Positions 5,956 through 12,971 of a stretch of DNA of 22,739 nt are shown in pieces. The notes beneath the pieces were generated by a model. That model was not told the DNA's origin and made no database searches. It saw nothing but the letters and a program-made list of their open reading frames with translations. The translations under genes and the position numbers were made by a program. The stretch comes from CAYHKY01 sp964357355 (GTDB lineage Bacteria; Patescibacteriota; Microgenomatia; UBA10105): the NCBI GenBank assembly GCA_964357355.1, contig CAYHKY010000018.1:1-22739 (forward strand). The letters are read 5' to 3'. Position 1 is the first letter of the stretch, and each line of letters opens with the position of its first letter.

Positions 5956-6176
5956 GGAGAAAAAGGGAGCGGCTCATTTGGTGCGTTTGGAAATGGCGCT
6001 AATCTTGGAATCTAGGTCTCACCAAGGAATGGTGATGTGTAGCATGTTATATTTCTAGGTTATTGGCCTGGCCCTGGAACTGATGGCACTCAAACTGGAA
6101 TTAAATTAGATAAAAGCGGGTTCAAGTGGGGGAGTTTGAAATTTAATTACTTTCACTCTTTAACCGGCTACTAAGG
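5956..6176 (+). pseudogene. possible decayed 3' coding sequence in frame with the PAS gene
   Basis: After the TAG that ends the PAS gene, the same frame runs to TAA 6174-6176 interrupted only by TAG at 6013 and 6040. Its translation is Gly-rich at first (GSFGAFGNGANLGI) and protein-like later (YWPGPGTDGTQTG, WGSLKFNYFHSL). No family is recognised and no start codon context is seen. It is either a degraded gene or non-coding DNA; nothing else is visible here. Confidence 0.25.
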
Positions 6177-6179
6177 GTG

Positions 6180-7112
6180 TCATTGGGTCAATAGGTAAGC
6201 AATGAACAAGATAAGTAAAACCAGGCCAATTATTTTCGGTGGTTTTTGTCCTTTGTAATGTTTTAGGATATACGCAAATCCAATCGTGGTTCCCACGAGC
6301 CAAATCCATTCCTTTTGTTGGATATGGATGGAAGAGGGGAATAAAGCTACTATTCCACCGATCAGTAATAAATTATAAATGTTGCTTCCTAATATGTTGC
6401 CGACTGTTATTTTGTTCTGGTGATCTTCTTGGCTAAATACAGTCGTTAATAGTTCAGGTAACGAAGTAGCTACTGCTATTAGGGTAAACCCCAGAATGGT
6501 GGTTGATATACCTGTTAAGAGCGAGATGCCTTTTACAGAGTTAACAACTAAAATGCTGCCGCCAATTAATCCAAGTACGAGGACGATGATGCCAACGAAG
6601 CTGCCCCAGCCCAGCTTTCTGTATTTCACTGACTTAAATTGTTTTATGTCTTCGTGTGTTCTTCCAAAGACTCCCAGCGTGTATTCAACGATGCTGATAA
6701 TTACTGCCATCCCAATGAGCAATAAGCCTGATAATGGTTTGAAAGATCCGAAAAATTGAGATATGTAGAATGCCGCAGTTGCTACCAGAAGGAATAAGGC
6801 ATTACGTTGAGTTTTTGTAGTACCGATCCGTAACTTACCAATAAATAAACCTACAGGAAACACCATCAATATATTTACAATGTTGGAACCGATGATATTA
6901 CCCATCGCAAGTCCTGCATCGTTTTTTATGATGGCTACTAATGAGACGGCCAGTTCGGGCAGCGATGTACCAATTGCGACAATAGTAATACCTACTATTA
7001 AGGGAGAAATGCGCAATGCTCGGGATAAATTCTTGGCTAACTCAACCAGTTTTTGGGTGGAAAATAACAGGATAATGATTCCAACTACAAATTGAAGTAA
7101 GAATGTATACAC
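6180..7112 (-). CDS. calcium/sodium antiporter family protein (CaCA, YrbG-like)
   Basis: A 310-residue membrane protein with about ten hydrophobic segments and the two inverted alpha-repeats that define CaCA exchangers. Repeat 1 lies at residues 41-82 (GITIVAIGTSLPELAVS ... GNIIGSNIVNIL) and repeat 2 at 208-249 (GFTLIAVATSLPELLTT ... GNILGSNIYNLL). The conserved acidic residues in both SLPEL motifs bind the cation. The length fits bacterial YrbG/MaX1-like proteins, which exchange Ca2+ for Na+ or H+ across the inner membrane. The start is a GTG eight bases after the stop of a small upstream ORF; no in-frame ATG exists upstream of it. A central hydrophilic loop lies at about 148-170. Confidence 0.9.
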   Translation of the reverse strand: MYTFLLQFVVGIIILLFSTQKLVELAKNLSRALRISPLIVGITIVAIGTSLPELAVSLVAIIKNDAGLAMGNIIGSNIVNILMVFPVGLFIGKLRIGTTKTQRNALFLLVATAAFYISQFFGSFKPLSGLLLIGMAVIISIVEYTLGVFGRTHEDIKQFKSVKYRKLGWGSFVGIIVLVLGLIGGSILVVNSVKGISLLTGISTTILGFTLIAVATSLPELLTTVFSQEDHQNKITVGNILGSNIYNLLLIGGIVALFPSSIHIQQKEWIWLVGTTIGFAYILKHYKGQKPPKIIGLVLLILFIAYLLTQ

Positions 7113-7119
7113 ATATCCA

Positions 7120-7272
7120 TTATAGATAATTTACAGGTATATCGGAAAGCAATGGTTCTTCACATAGAATTTGTTTGATACCCGATTTAGTCAGGATCAT
7201 TTGAATGACACTTGTGATGCTGTTGTCTGTAATATCACCGAATTTCAGAAGTATCTTCTTAGTTTTCTTCAT
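7120..7272 (-). CDS. small hypothetical protein upstream of the exchanger
   Basis: A 50-codon frame beginning MKKTKKILLKFGDITDNS and ending SDIPVNYL, just upstream of the exchanger on the same strand. It has a plausible composition but no strong ribosome binding site and no recognised family. A second short frame with ATG at about 7302-7294 (NNMTVKLRSDEEN) runs into it in another phase, so the two may be pieces of one frameshifted gene. Apart from this, the stretch 7113-7336 shows nothing clear. Confidence 0.3.
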   Translation of the reverse strand: MKKTKKILLKFGDITDNSITSVIQMILTKSGIKQILCEEPLLSDIPVNYL

Positions 7273-7357
7273 CAGATCTTAATTTTACTGTCATATTATT
7301 CATGGTAATTCAGGAATTAATATCAGACCAATCCTGATGGGAAGACTAATTCATATG

Positions 7358-7368
7358 AAAGGAGGTGA
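7358..7368 (+). promoter_or_regulatory. full-length Shine-Dalgarno sequence deciding the start at 7373
   Basis: AAAGGAGGTGA matches the complete anti-Shine-Dalgarno sequence and lies at ideal spacing from ATG 7373. It therefore overrides the earlier in-frame start at 7337. Confidence 0.85.
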
Positions 7369-7372
7369 AAAT

Positions 7373-8245
7373 ATGTTTAAAAAAATAGTTAATAAAATTT
7401 TACCTTTAGCAGTTGCGACGGTTGCACTTATTAATCCGGTTTCAGTTCAGGCTGCGGATATTGCAGTTGTGCCTCCAGCCGGTCAAGCTTATGGAGCTCA
7501 TGAAATATGGGCGCATAACGAAATGGGACAGTCATTTGTTGCTTCAACAACTCAGGTGAAAGCAGGTTTTTATGTCATTTATTCTCCGCAATCGGCTGCA
7601 CTTATGGCACCGAATGCATCGATTACGCAATTGTTTGCAAAATTATACGATGGAGAAGGGATTGACAGCACGAAGTTACTAAAGAGTACGGCTTTTACTG
7701 TGGATACAATCCAAAATGGATTTTTGGATGTGGATTATGCAGCAGCCGGAATAACACTTGTGTCTGGAAATAAATATACTTTAGGGATCACGTCACCTGA
7801 CAACAGAGGTTGGATTGTTCCAAGTGTATGTGACTACCTAAATTTGGATGCGTCGGGTCAACCTACGGGAGCATATGCAGATGGCCACCCGTTTTTCAAT
7901 GGTGTAATGGTTACCGACGAAACAGGTATTTGCGACAATGCATTTCACGTGATTGATGTTGCAGGAGGAGTGCCACCGACAGTGAGTCCAACTCCGACAC
8001 CATCACCAACGTCGACGCCTTCTCCAATAGTGCAAAAAACTTTAAAAAAAGTTGACAAAGTTGGAGTTATTAAGAAAATTACACCCCTGTATTTAGTAGT
8101 TAATAAGACGACTTTGTATCTTACGCCAACGGCAGTGATAAAGCTGAATTATTATCCGTCACTTTCCGTAGGACTAAAGATAAACTACAAGGGTTACAAA
8201 AATGCTGACGGTTCTGTGACTGCCACGTTTATAGAAGTGAAGTAA
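7373..8245 (+). CDS. secreted protein with Pro/Ser/Thr linker and C-terminal beta domain
   Basis: A 290-residue exported protein. Residues 1-27 are a signal peptide (MFKKIVNK, hydrophobic core, cleavage after VQA). The first domain (about 28-200) is beta-rich, with GQSFVASTTQVKAGFY and SGNKYTLGITSPD stretches that resemble jelly-roll or carbohydrate-binding-type folds; no exact family is claimed. A PTPTPSPTSTPSP linker follows at about 204-220. The last 65 residues (VGVIKKITPLYLVVNK ... VTATFIEVK) look like a small barrel similar to DUF5666-type domains. A perfect ribosome binding site and a strong terminator suggest high, independent expression. It may be a surface or matrix protein. Two cysteines at about 158 and 188 could form a disulfide. 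Confidence 0.75.
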   Translation: MFKKIVNKILPLAVATVALINPVSVQAADIAVVPPAGQAYGAHEIWAHNEMGQSFVASTTQVKAGFYVIYSPQSAALMAPNASITQLFAKLYDGEGIDSTKLLKSTAFTVDTIQNGFLDVDYAAAGITLVSGNKYTLGITSPDNRGWIVPSVCDYLNLDASGQPTGAYADGHPFFNGVMVTDETGICDNAFHVIDVAGGVPPTVSPTPTPSPTSTPSPIVQKTLKKVDKVGVIKKITPLYLVVNKTTLYLTPTAVIKLNYYPSLSVGLKINYKGYKNADGSVTATFIEVK

Positions 8246-8266
8246 TTTATATTTAAATTCAAGCAA

Positions 8267-8298
8267 AAAAACAGCCCTGAATAATCAGGGCTGTTTTT
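8267..8298 (+). terminator. rho-independent terminator
   Basis: AACAGCCCTGA (8270-8280) and TCAGGGCTGTT (8285-8295) form a perfect 11-pair stem with loop ATAA, flanked by A-runs and followed by TTT. It ends the transcript of the secreted protein and separates it from the two-component genes. Confidence 0.95.
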
Positions 8299-8324
8299 AC
8301 TTTGAAAAATAGAGACGCATCTAT

Positions 8325-8358
8325 TTGAACGGCAAAATCTCGAGGAATATAATTCCTC
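8325..8358 (+). promoter_or_regulatory. leaderless promoter with palindromic operator for the response regulator
   Basis: TTGAAC (8325-8330), a 17-base spacer and a perfect TATAAT (8348-8353). The start point would fall on or next to the ATG at 8360. The -10 box is the centre of a perfect palindrome GAGGAAT-ATA-ATTCCTC (8342-8358), a candidate operator. Confidence 0.75.
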
Positions 8359-8359
8359 T

Positions 8360-9034
8360 ATGAAACTTCTGATTGTTGAAGATGAAGTGAAGCTAGCCGA
8401 AACGCTCAAAAGAGGATTGGAGCAGAACGGATATGCGGTAGATGTGGTTCATGATGGTCAGGAAGGGTTGGATCAAATCGAAATTAGTTATGTGGATTAT
8501 GATCTGGTTGTTTTGGATATTATGTTGCCGCATAGGAATGGATTTGATATTTGTCAAACTATCAGAGGCCAAGGTATAACAATTCCAATTATTATGCTGA
8601 CAGCCAGAGATTCACTGTCTGATAAAGTTATGGGTCTTGATGCTGGTGCGGATGACTATGTTATCAAGCCTTTCGCATTTCAAGAACTCTTAGCAAGAGT
8701 TAAATCTCTTTTGCGGCGACCTAGGGATGTATGCATTACTAAGTTAAAATACGGGGAGCTATCGCTTGATCCGTCTTCCAGAACAGTTTTTAACGATGAT
8801 AAATCAGTTAAATTAACTGCAAAAGAATTTGCGATTCTTGAGTATCTTATGCGAAATGCAGGTAAAGTTATAAGTCGGGAAATGATACTATCTCATGTAT
8901 GGGATCAGGCATTTGACTCGTTTTCAAATGTGGTGGATGTGCATATTGCTAACCTGAAGAAAAAAATAGACAAACCGAAATATGAAACTTTTATCGAAGC
9001 TGTCCGGGGTTCAGGCTATCGGTTCAGAAAATAA
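8360..9034 (+). CDS. OmpR/PhoB family response regulator
   Basis: A 224-residue two-domain regulator. The receiver domain (1-120) has the acidic pocket E7-D8, the phosphoacceptor Asp53 in LVVLDIMLP, Thr81 in IMLTARD and Lys103 in VIKPF. The OmpR-type winged helix covers about 126-224 (LTAKEFAILEYLMRNAGKVISR, ending VRGSGYRFRK). It is phosphorylated by the sensor kinase that follows, whose gene overlaps it by 53 bases. The mRNA is probably leaderless, because the ideal -10 box ends six bases before the ATG. The palindrome over the -10 box suggests control by itself or another dimer. The signal and targets cannot be read from the sequence. Confidence 0.93.
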   Translation: MKLLIVEDEVKLAETLKRGLEQNGYAVDVVHDGQEGLDQIEISYVDYDLVVLDIMLPHRNGFDICQTIRGQGITIPIIMLTARDSLSDKVMGLDAGADDYVIKPFAFQELLARVKSLLRRPRDVCITKLKYGELSLDPSSRTVFNDDKSVKLTAKEFAILEYLMRNAGKVISREMILSHVWDQAFDSFSNVVDVHIANLKKKIDKPKYETFIEAVRGSGYRFRK

Positions 9035-10001
9035 TTCATTCGCACAAGCGAGAATTCTACTATCGATTCAATATACGATAGTTTTTGGCACGCTCATTCT
9101 TCTGTTAAGCGGGATACTGTATTACTTGTTTGCTGCTGATATTTATGAAGATATGAGTAGTGTTTTTCCGGATAAAAGCGAACAGGTACGAATCATCAAT
9201 CAACATAAAGGAAAGCTATTAAAGCTGATGTTGATAATTGACGGAAGCTTACTGATGTTTATTGCCGCTGCCAGCTATTATTTGGCAGGTAAGACTCTCA
9301 AACCAATTCAGGAAAATTATGAAGCGCAAAAAAGATTTATTGCAGACGCCTCGCATGATTTACGGACTCCAATAGCGATTCTGAAAGCCGATCTGGAAGT
9401 TTATATTCAGGATAAGAAATTCACACCTTCGCTTAAACCGATATTCAAAAGTTATTTGGAAGAAGTGGATCAGATGAAGCAGATAGTAGAGGATTTACTG
9501 ATGTTATTTAGATTTGACAGTAACCAGATGGTTATTGAGATGAAAACGGTGGATTTTAAAAAAATATTAACAAATAGCACCGCTAAAATGTCCTCATATG
9601 CCAAATGTAAAAATGTCAACCTACAGCTTTATACTGACTCGGAAATGTTAGTTTCAGGAGATGCTCTTTTACTGCAGCAAGCTTACCGAAATATTTTAAA
9701 AAATGCCATTGAGTATTCCTATGCCGGAGGGGATGTGATTATAAACGTAACCAATGTCGGTCGGAAAGTGAAAGTAGAGGTGAGGAATGGAGGTATCGGA
9801 ATCCCCAAAGCAAATATAACTCATGTATTTGAGCGCTTTTTCCGTACTGATGGGTCCAAAGAAAAAAGAAGAGAGGGTACCGGATTAGGACTGCCAATTG
9901 CCAAACAGATTGTTGAAAAGCATGCAGGTTCTATTTTTTTAACCAGTTCACCTCAAAACGGAACGACAGTAAGTTTAATGATTCCGCGTATTATCATGTA
10001 A
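8982..10001 (+). CDS. sensor histidine kinase
   Basis: A 339-residue membrane kinase. Transmembrane helices lie at about 25-50 and 82-102, with an external loop of only about 30 residues and no clear HAMP domain. The H box is FIADASHDLRTP with His125. ATP-binding boxes are N241 (NILKNAIEYS), a G1 box N269-G-G-I-G273 with Asn in place of the usual Asp (a common variant in this class), the F box FERFFR and the G2 box GTGLGLPIA (299-307). It phosphorylates the upstream regulator. The ATG at 8982 lies inside the regulator gene; no other usual start codon exists before the first membrane helix, so the 53-base overlap seems real and implies coupled translation. Confidence 0.92.
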   Translation: MKLLSKLSGVQAIGSENNSFAQARILLSIQYTIVFGTLILLLSGILYYLFAADIYEDMSSVFPDKSEQVRIINQHKGKLLKLMLIIDGSLLMFIAAASYYLAGKTLKPIQENYEAQKRFIADASHDLRTPIAILKADLEVYIQDKKFTPSLKPIFKSYLEEVDQMKQIVEDLLMLFRFDSNQMVIEMKTVDFKKILTNSTAKMSSYAKCKNVNLQLYTDSEMLVSGDALLLQQAYRNILKNAIEYSYAGGDVIINVTNVGRKVKVEVRNGGIGIPKANITHVFERFFRTDGSKEKRREGTGLGLPIAKQIVEKHAGSIFLTSSPQNGTTVSLMIPRIIM

Positions 10002-10065
10002 TTAAGAATTAATTATGTGTATAGTCAAAAAATTAACCACAGTAAATAAAAACCTCACAGTCGTA

Positions 10066-10094
10066 TTGACACGTTAGTTTAACGTATATACAAT
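10066..10094 (+). promoter_or_regulatory. promoter with internal operator for the MazEF-type pair
   Basis: TTGACA (10066-10071), a 17-base spacer and TACAAT (10089-10094). The spacer contains a perfect inverted repeat ACGTTA-GTT-TAACGT (10071-10085). A dimeric antitoxin bound there would block polymerase. The leader before ATG 10104 is only about three bases. Confidence 0.75.
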
Positions 10095-10103
10095 GTAATT
10101 ACT

Positions 10104-10340
10104 ATGATTACGAGTATTGTTAGCATTGGGAACTCCAAAGGTATTCGCATCCCAAAAATTCTCCTTAAGGAGAGCGGTTTTGAAAGGGATGTTGAACTTA
10201 AGGTAAAAAAAGGTGAGATTAGAATCACTCCAGTTATCAAACGTAAAGCAGTAAACATTGAACTTCTTCTCTCAGAAAAAGTCTTAGCAGAAGATTGGAA
10301 CCGTCCAGAAGAAGATGAAGCATGGAAAGATTTGAAATAG
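10104..10340 (+). CDS. AbrB/MazE-type antitoxin
   Basis: A 78-residue protein. Residues 1-45 form the swapped-hairpin AbrB/MazE DNA-binding domain (SIVSIGNSKGIRIPKILLKESGF, then VELKVKKGEIRITP). The acidic C-terminal tail (about 50-78, ending NRPEEDEAWKDLK) is the part that normally wraps around and neutralises the toxin. The toxin gene starts inside this gene (19-base overlap), so the two are co-translated. Autorepression at the inverted repeat in the promoter is likely. Confidence 0.88.
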   Translation: MITSIVSIGNSKGIRIPKILLKESGFERDVELKVKKGEIRITPVIKRKAVNIELLLSEKVLAEDWNRPEEDEAWKDLK

Positions 10341-10660
10341 GAGATGTTGTTTTAGTACTGTTCCCTTTTTCGGATTTGAAGGGACAGAAATTGCGCCCGG
10401 CTCTGGTTTTGGCTCGGGCAGAATTTCATAACGTTATTCTTTGCCAAATTACATCAAAATCATACTCATCAAAAATTTCCATACGGCTCACCAAGAGTGA
10501 ATTTGTGAAGGGAAGTCTTCCTGTCACCAGTTATATACGTCCTGATAAATTATTTACTGCTCAAGTCTCAATTATTCAAAAAGTCTTAGGAAAGCTCAAC
10601 CGGAGAAAGAAACGGAAAGTACTCGTAGCAATGCAGAAAATGTTTACAGAAGACTTATAA
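10322..10660 (+). CDS. MazF/PemK family toxin
   Basis: A 112-residue protein with the family landmarks in order: an N-terminal strand FEIGDVVLVLFPFSDLKGQKLRPALVL, including the catalytic-site Arg of KLRP, then VILCQITSK, the central VKGSLPVTSYIRPDKLFT with its Ser/Thr and Arg, and the C-terminal helix after KVLGKL. MazF toxins are ribosome-independent, sequence-specific endoribonucleases that cut mRNA or other RNA under stress. It forms a complex with the antitoxin encoded just upstream. The length is normal and no lesion is seen, so the pair looks functional. Confidence 0.9.
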   Translation: MERFEIGDVVLVLFPFSDLKGQKLRPALVLARAEFHNVILCQITSKSYSSKISIRLTKSEFVKGSLPVTSYIRPDKLFTAQVSIIQKVLGKLNRRKKRKVLVAMQKMFTEDL

Positions 10661-10719
10661 TATAAATATTTGGGAGATTCTTTGACGAGTTATTTTTGCA
10701 AACAAAAAGTAAAAAAGTT

Positions 10720-11085
10720 ATGTTTAAAAAACTTTACGCGCTATGTTTACTTGTTGAAGATTATGAAAAATCACTTGTGTTTTATAGAGACACATTAGGG
10801 CTTGAAGTCAATTCACATGATAATAGATATACCGATTTTAAATTGGGTAACATACTATATGCCATCTTTCAAAAAGATGAAGCAACAATAATGTTTGCAA
10901 AGAACCATATGACATCCGGAGGTGGGAGTGTCATAGCGTTTTCAGTGAAGGATGTGGGTGAAACCTGTAAAGTGCTTAAAGAAAAAGGAATTGAAATTTT
11001 TGATGGACCAAAGGTGATGTCATGGGGACAGACTGTTGCATATTTCAAAGATCCAGATAATAATATTTTAGAACTCACAAGCTGA
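10720..11085 (+). CDS. VOC (glyoxalase/bleomycin-resistance fold) protein
   Basis: A 121-residue protein with the VOC pattern: LYALCLLVEDYEKSLVFYRDTLGLEV at the N-terminus and GQTVAYFKDPDNNILEL at the C-terminus, where Glu of the last strand is the usual metal ligand. The family includes glyoxalases, dioxygenases and resistance proteins; nothing here fixes the substrate. The ATG at 10720 is chosen, as the upstream TTG at 10696 would add only a basic stretch. TTGACG at 10682-10687 could be a -35 box. The 35-base gap to the toxin gene leaves co-transcription possible. Confidence 0.8.
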   Translation: MFKKLYALCLLVEDYEKSLVFYRDTLGLEVNSHDNRYTDFKLGNILYAIFQKDEATIMFAKNHMTSGGGSVIAFSVKDVGETCKVLKEKGIEIFDGPKVMSWGQTVAYFKDPDNNILELTS

Positions 11086-11155
11086 TTTTGAGAAAAAATT
11101 TGCATTTATTATGGTTGTTCCGGACGTATTATTTTATTGGATCGGATGGAAATAG

Positions 11156-11186
11156 TTGGACTTTATTTAGCAAAAAACAATAAGAT
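11156..11186 (+). promoter_or_regulatory. leaderless promoter for the gene at 11193
   Basis: TTGGAC (11156-11161), a 19-base spacer and TAAGAT (11181-11186), which ends six bases before the GTG start. Confidence 0.45.
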
Positions 11187-11192
11187 TATTTT

Positions 11193-11963
11193 GTGACGTT
11201 TAAAAATTTAATCATTGGATTCGCTGGTGTCTTTTTTATTCTCTTCATTTTCATTTCTTTCAGACTTACATCAAATAATCAAGAAAATCTTCAATCTACC
11301 ACTGTTCAAAAAAAGCAGAAAACCTCAGATGAGCCACCGCTGAAATTAAAAAATATTGGAGTAAATCTAGATTACTACGACCCAAAAACCAATAAAGCCG
11401 GAGATTTTGTATTTACCAAAGAAAAATTACAATTCGAACGTTTGTTTATGGGTTTTGGTTTTGTCATTCCGGCTGAAATAACAAGCGGAGGGAAAGCTAA
11501 ATCAAATCCGCAACCGACTTTTATTTTACCTTTAAAGACTCCTGTACGTTCTTTAGTGGATGGGGTGGTTGCTCAAATGCCAACACTTTGGAGTGGAGAT
11601 ATTTCTATACAGGTTACTACAGATGGGAAACTGCAAAGATGGGTTTATGAAACAGAACACGTAACAAATCCCAAAGTTAAAGTAGGCGATAAGGTAAAGG
11701 CAGGTCAGATTATTGCAGAGGTAAGCAACTTTGATAAAAGTGCACCTGCTGGATTTGGTGCAGTAGAAATCGGAATTTTGAAAGGCGGACAAATCCCGGA
11801 GCATGTCTGTCCGTTTGCATATCTTGATGAGAGTATCAGAGAAGGCACGTTTAACAAAATGATCGCCCTTTTTGAGTCCTGGGAAAATTACGCAGGTGAT
11901 CAATCGCTCTACAGTGAAACAATTGTTCCTGGCTGCATAGCACAGGATCCGATTCCAGGCTAA
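11193..11963 (+). CDS. membrane-anchored M23/lipoyl-like barrel protein without peptidase motifs
   Basis: A 256-residue protein. Residues 5-25 are one N-terminal transmembrane anchor or signal. Residues about 105-205 resemble the beta-barrel of M23 peptidases and biotinyl/lipoyl domains: PLKTPVRSLVDGVVAQMP, then PKVKVGDKVKAGQIIAEVSNF, then GFGAVEIGIL. The metal-binding HxxxD and HxH motifs of active M23 enzymes are absent; VEIGI stands where LHFEV would be. It is therefore probably a binding protein rather than a cell-wall hydrolase. The C-terminal part carries cysteines in EHVCPF and VPGCIAQD. The GTG start fits a leaderless promoter. Transcription is probably independent. Confidence 0.65.
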   Translation: MTFKNLIIGFAGVFFILFIFISFRLTSNNQENLQSTTVQKKQKTSDEPPLKLKNIGVNLDYYDPKTNKAGDFVFTKEKLQFERLFMGFGFVIPAEITSGGKAKSNPQPTFILPLKTPVRSLVDGVVAQMPTLWSGDISIQVTTDGKLQRWVYETEHVTNPKVKVGDKVKAGQIIAEVSNFDKSAPAGFGAVEIGILKGGQIPEHVCPFAYLDESIREGTFNKMIALFESWENYAGDQSLYSETIVPGCIAQDPIPG

Positions 11964-11996
11964 AATTTTAAACTAGCCAATATTCCCCTAAAGACG

Positions 11997-12002
11997 TAAA
12001 AT
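11997..12002 (+). promoter_or_regulatory. -10 box of a leaderless GNAT gene
   Basis: TAAAAT ends six bases before ATG 12009. No good -35 hexamer is seen. Confidence 0.4.
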
Positions 12003-12008
12003 CTCACT

Positions 12009-12590
12009 ATGGTCAGAAAAGCAAGAGTTACTGATATTAAGTCAATATTAAATATATATAACAAGGTGAAGTTGGATAGAGGTAGGCTCGGTGATGTCCT
12101 ATACGAATCAGAAATTCAAAAAAATGGTTTTTTACTCGGTTTAGATACATCCGATACGTTTATTAAAGAAGTTAACGAAGCTTATATGTTTATTGTTGAC
12201 GAAGATGGAGACAAGATAGTCGGATATCTCATCGCAGACCATAGTGAGGAACAAAAATATTATGATGATGAATATAAAACTTGGTTCGATCCAGAGTTGA
12301 AAAACTTCTATTATCAAAATCCCAAGGGAATGACTCTTGCATCTATAGCTGTTGATCCTCAATATGGTAGAAAAAGAATAGCTGCCGGGTTATTAAGTTG
12401 CTTAGAAGATAGGCTGATTAAAGAATCGTATCAATATTTATTTTCTATTGTTACACTGGCTCCGGTAACCAATTGTCCATCAATCACTTGGCATAGTAAA
12501 AACGGATTTAAACGACTTGCAATGGGAAAACCCCGAAGACTTTTTGACTTGGATAATTATTCCGGTATTTTGCTTTGTAAGCATTTATAG
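12009..12590 (+). CDS. GNAT family N-acetyltransferase
   Basis: A 193-residue protein of the GCN5-related acetyltransferase fold. RKARVTDIKSILNIYN is the typical N-terminal strand and helix. The acetyl-CoA binding motif A is at about 113-128 (SIAVDPQYGRKRIAAGLL, with Q-x-x-R/G-x-A in place of the canonical Q-x-x-G-x-G/A). The tail has WHSKNGFKRL, the usual strand 6-7 region. An insertion of about 25 residues rich in Tyr, Glu and Asp (EEQKYYDDEY) lies between strands 3 and 4. The substrate cannot be read. It has its own -10 box and no ribosome binding site. Confidence 0.85.
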   Translation: MVRKARVTDIKSILNIYNKVKLDRGRLGDVLYESEIQKNGFLLGLDTSDTFIKEVNEAYMFIVDEDGDKIVGYLIADHSEEQKYYDDEYKTWFDPELKNFYYQNPKGMTLASIAVDPQYGRKRIAAGLLSCLEDRLIKESYQYLFSIVTLAPVTNCPSITWHSKNGFKRLAMGKPRRLFDLDNYSGILLCKHL

Positions 12591-12663
12591 AAAAATAGCA
12601 GTTTTAACAGGTTGATTTTGGATGGGTATTACACAGATTCAAACGGAAACACATTGCTTCATT

Positions 12664-12942
12664 ATGTGTCGAAACATCAAAACTTTATTTAATTTCGATC
12701 CTCCGTCAACTGAGGAAGAGATCCGAGAATCTTCTCTTCAATTCGTGAGAAAATTAACAGGAACAACCAAACCTTCGAAAACTAATGAAATTGTTTTTAA
12801 TCATGCCATAAATGAAGTAGCCGCGACTACAAAAAATCTTCTCGGTTCGTTGGTAACCAATAGCAGACCGCGAAATCGTGAAATTGAAGCACAGCGCGCA
12901 CGTGACCGAGCTGCAAAAAGATTCAGTTTGAGAAAACAGTAA
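12664..12942 (+). CDS. DUF2277 family protein
   Basis: A 92-residue protein that matches the DUF2277 pattern over its whole length: MCRNIKTLFNFDPPSTEEEIRES at the start, then FVRKLTGTTKPSK, and the basic tail PRNREIEAQRARDRAAKRF. Members start exactly at MCRN, so the ATG at 12664 is chosen over the in-frame ATG at 12622. The function of the family is unknown; the basic C-terminal helix suggests nucleic-acid or protein contact, by inference only. Confidence 0.85.
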   Translation: MCRNIKTLFNFDPPSTEEEIRESSLQFVRKLTGTTKPSKTNEIVFNHAINEVAATTKNLLGSLVTNSRPRNREIEAQRARDRAAKRFSLRKQ

Positions 12943-12971
12943 GATATTTTGTTAATTACAAATATTTATAA

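Noticed and set aside
5953..6042. Reassigned TAG codon
   Set aside because: TAG ends several clearly complete genes in the window (10338-10340, 12588-12590, 18801-18803), so a genome-wide reassignment is not supported.
8982..10001. Inactive kinase because the G1-box Asp is Asn
   Set aside because: Asn at this place is common in active kinases of this class, and the H, N, F and G2 boxes are all intact.
10682..10720. Strong promoter for the first VOC gene
   Set aside because: TTGACG is present, but no -10 hexamer lies at a suitable distance, so it is mentioned only in the gene entry.
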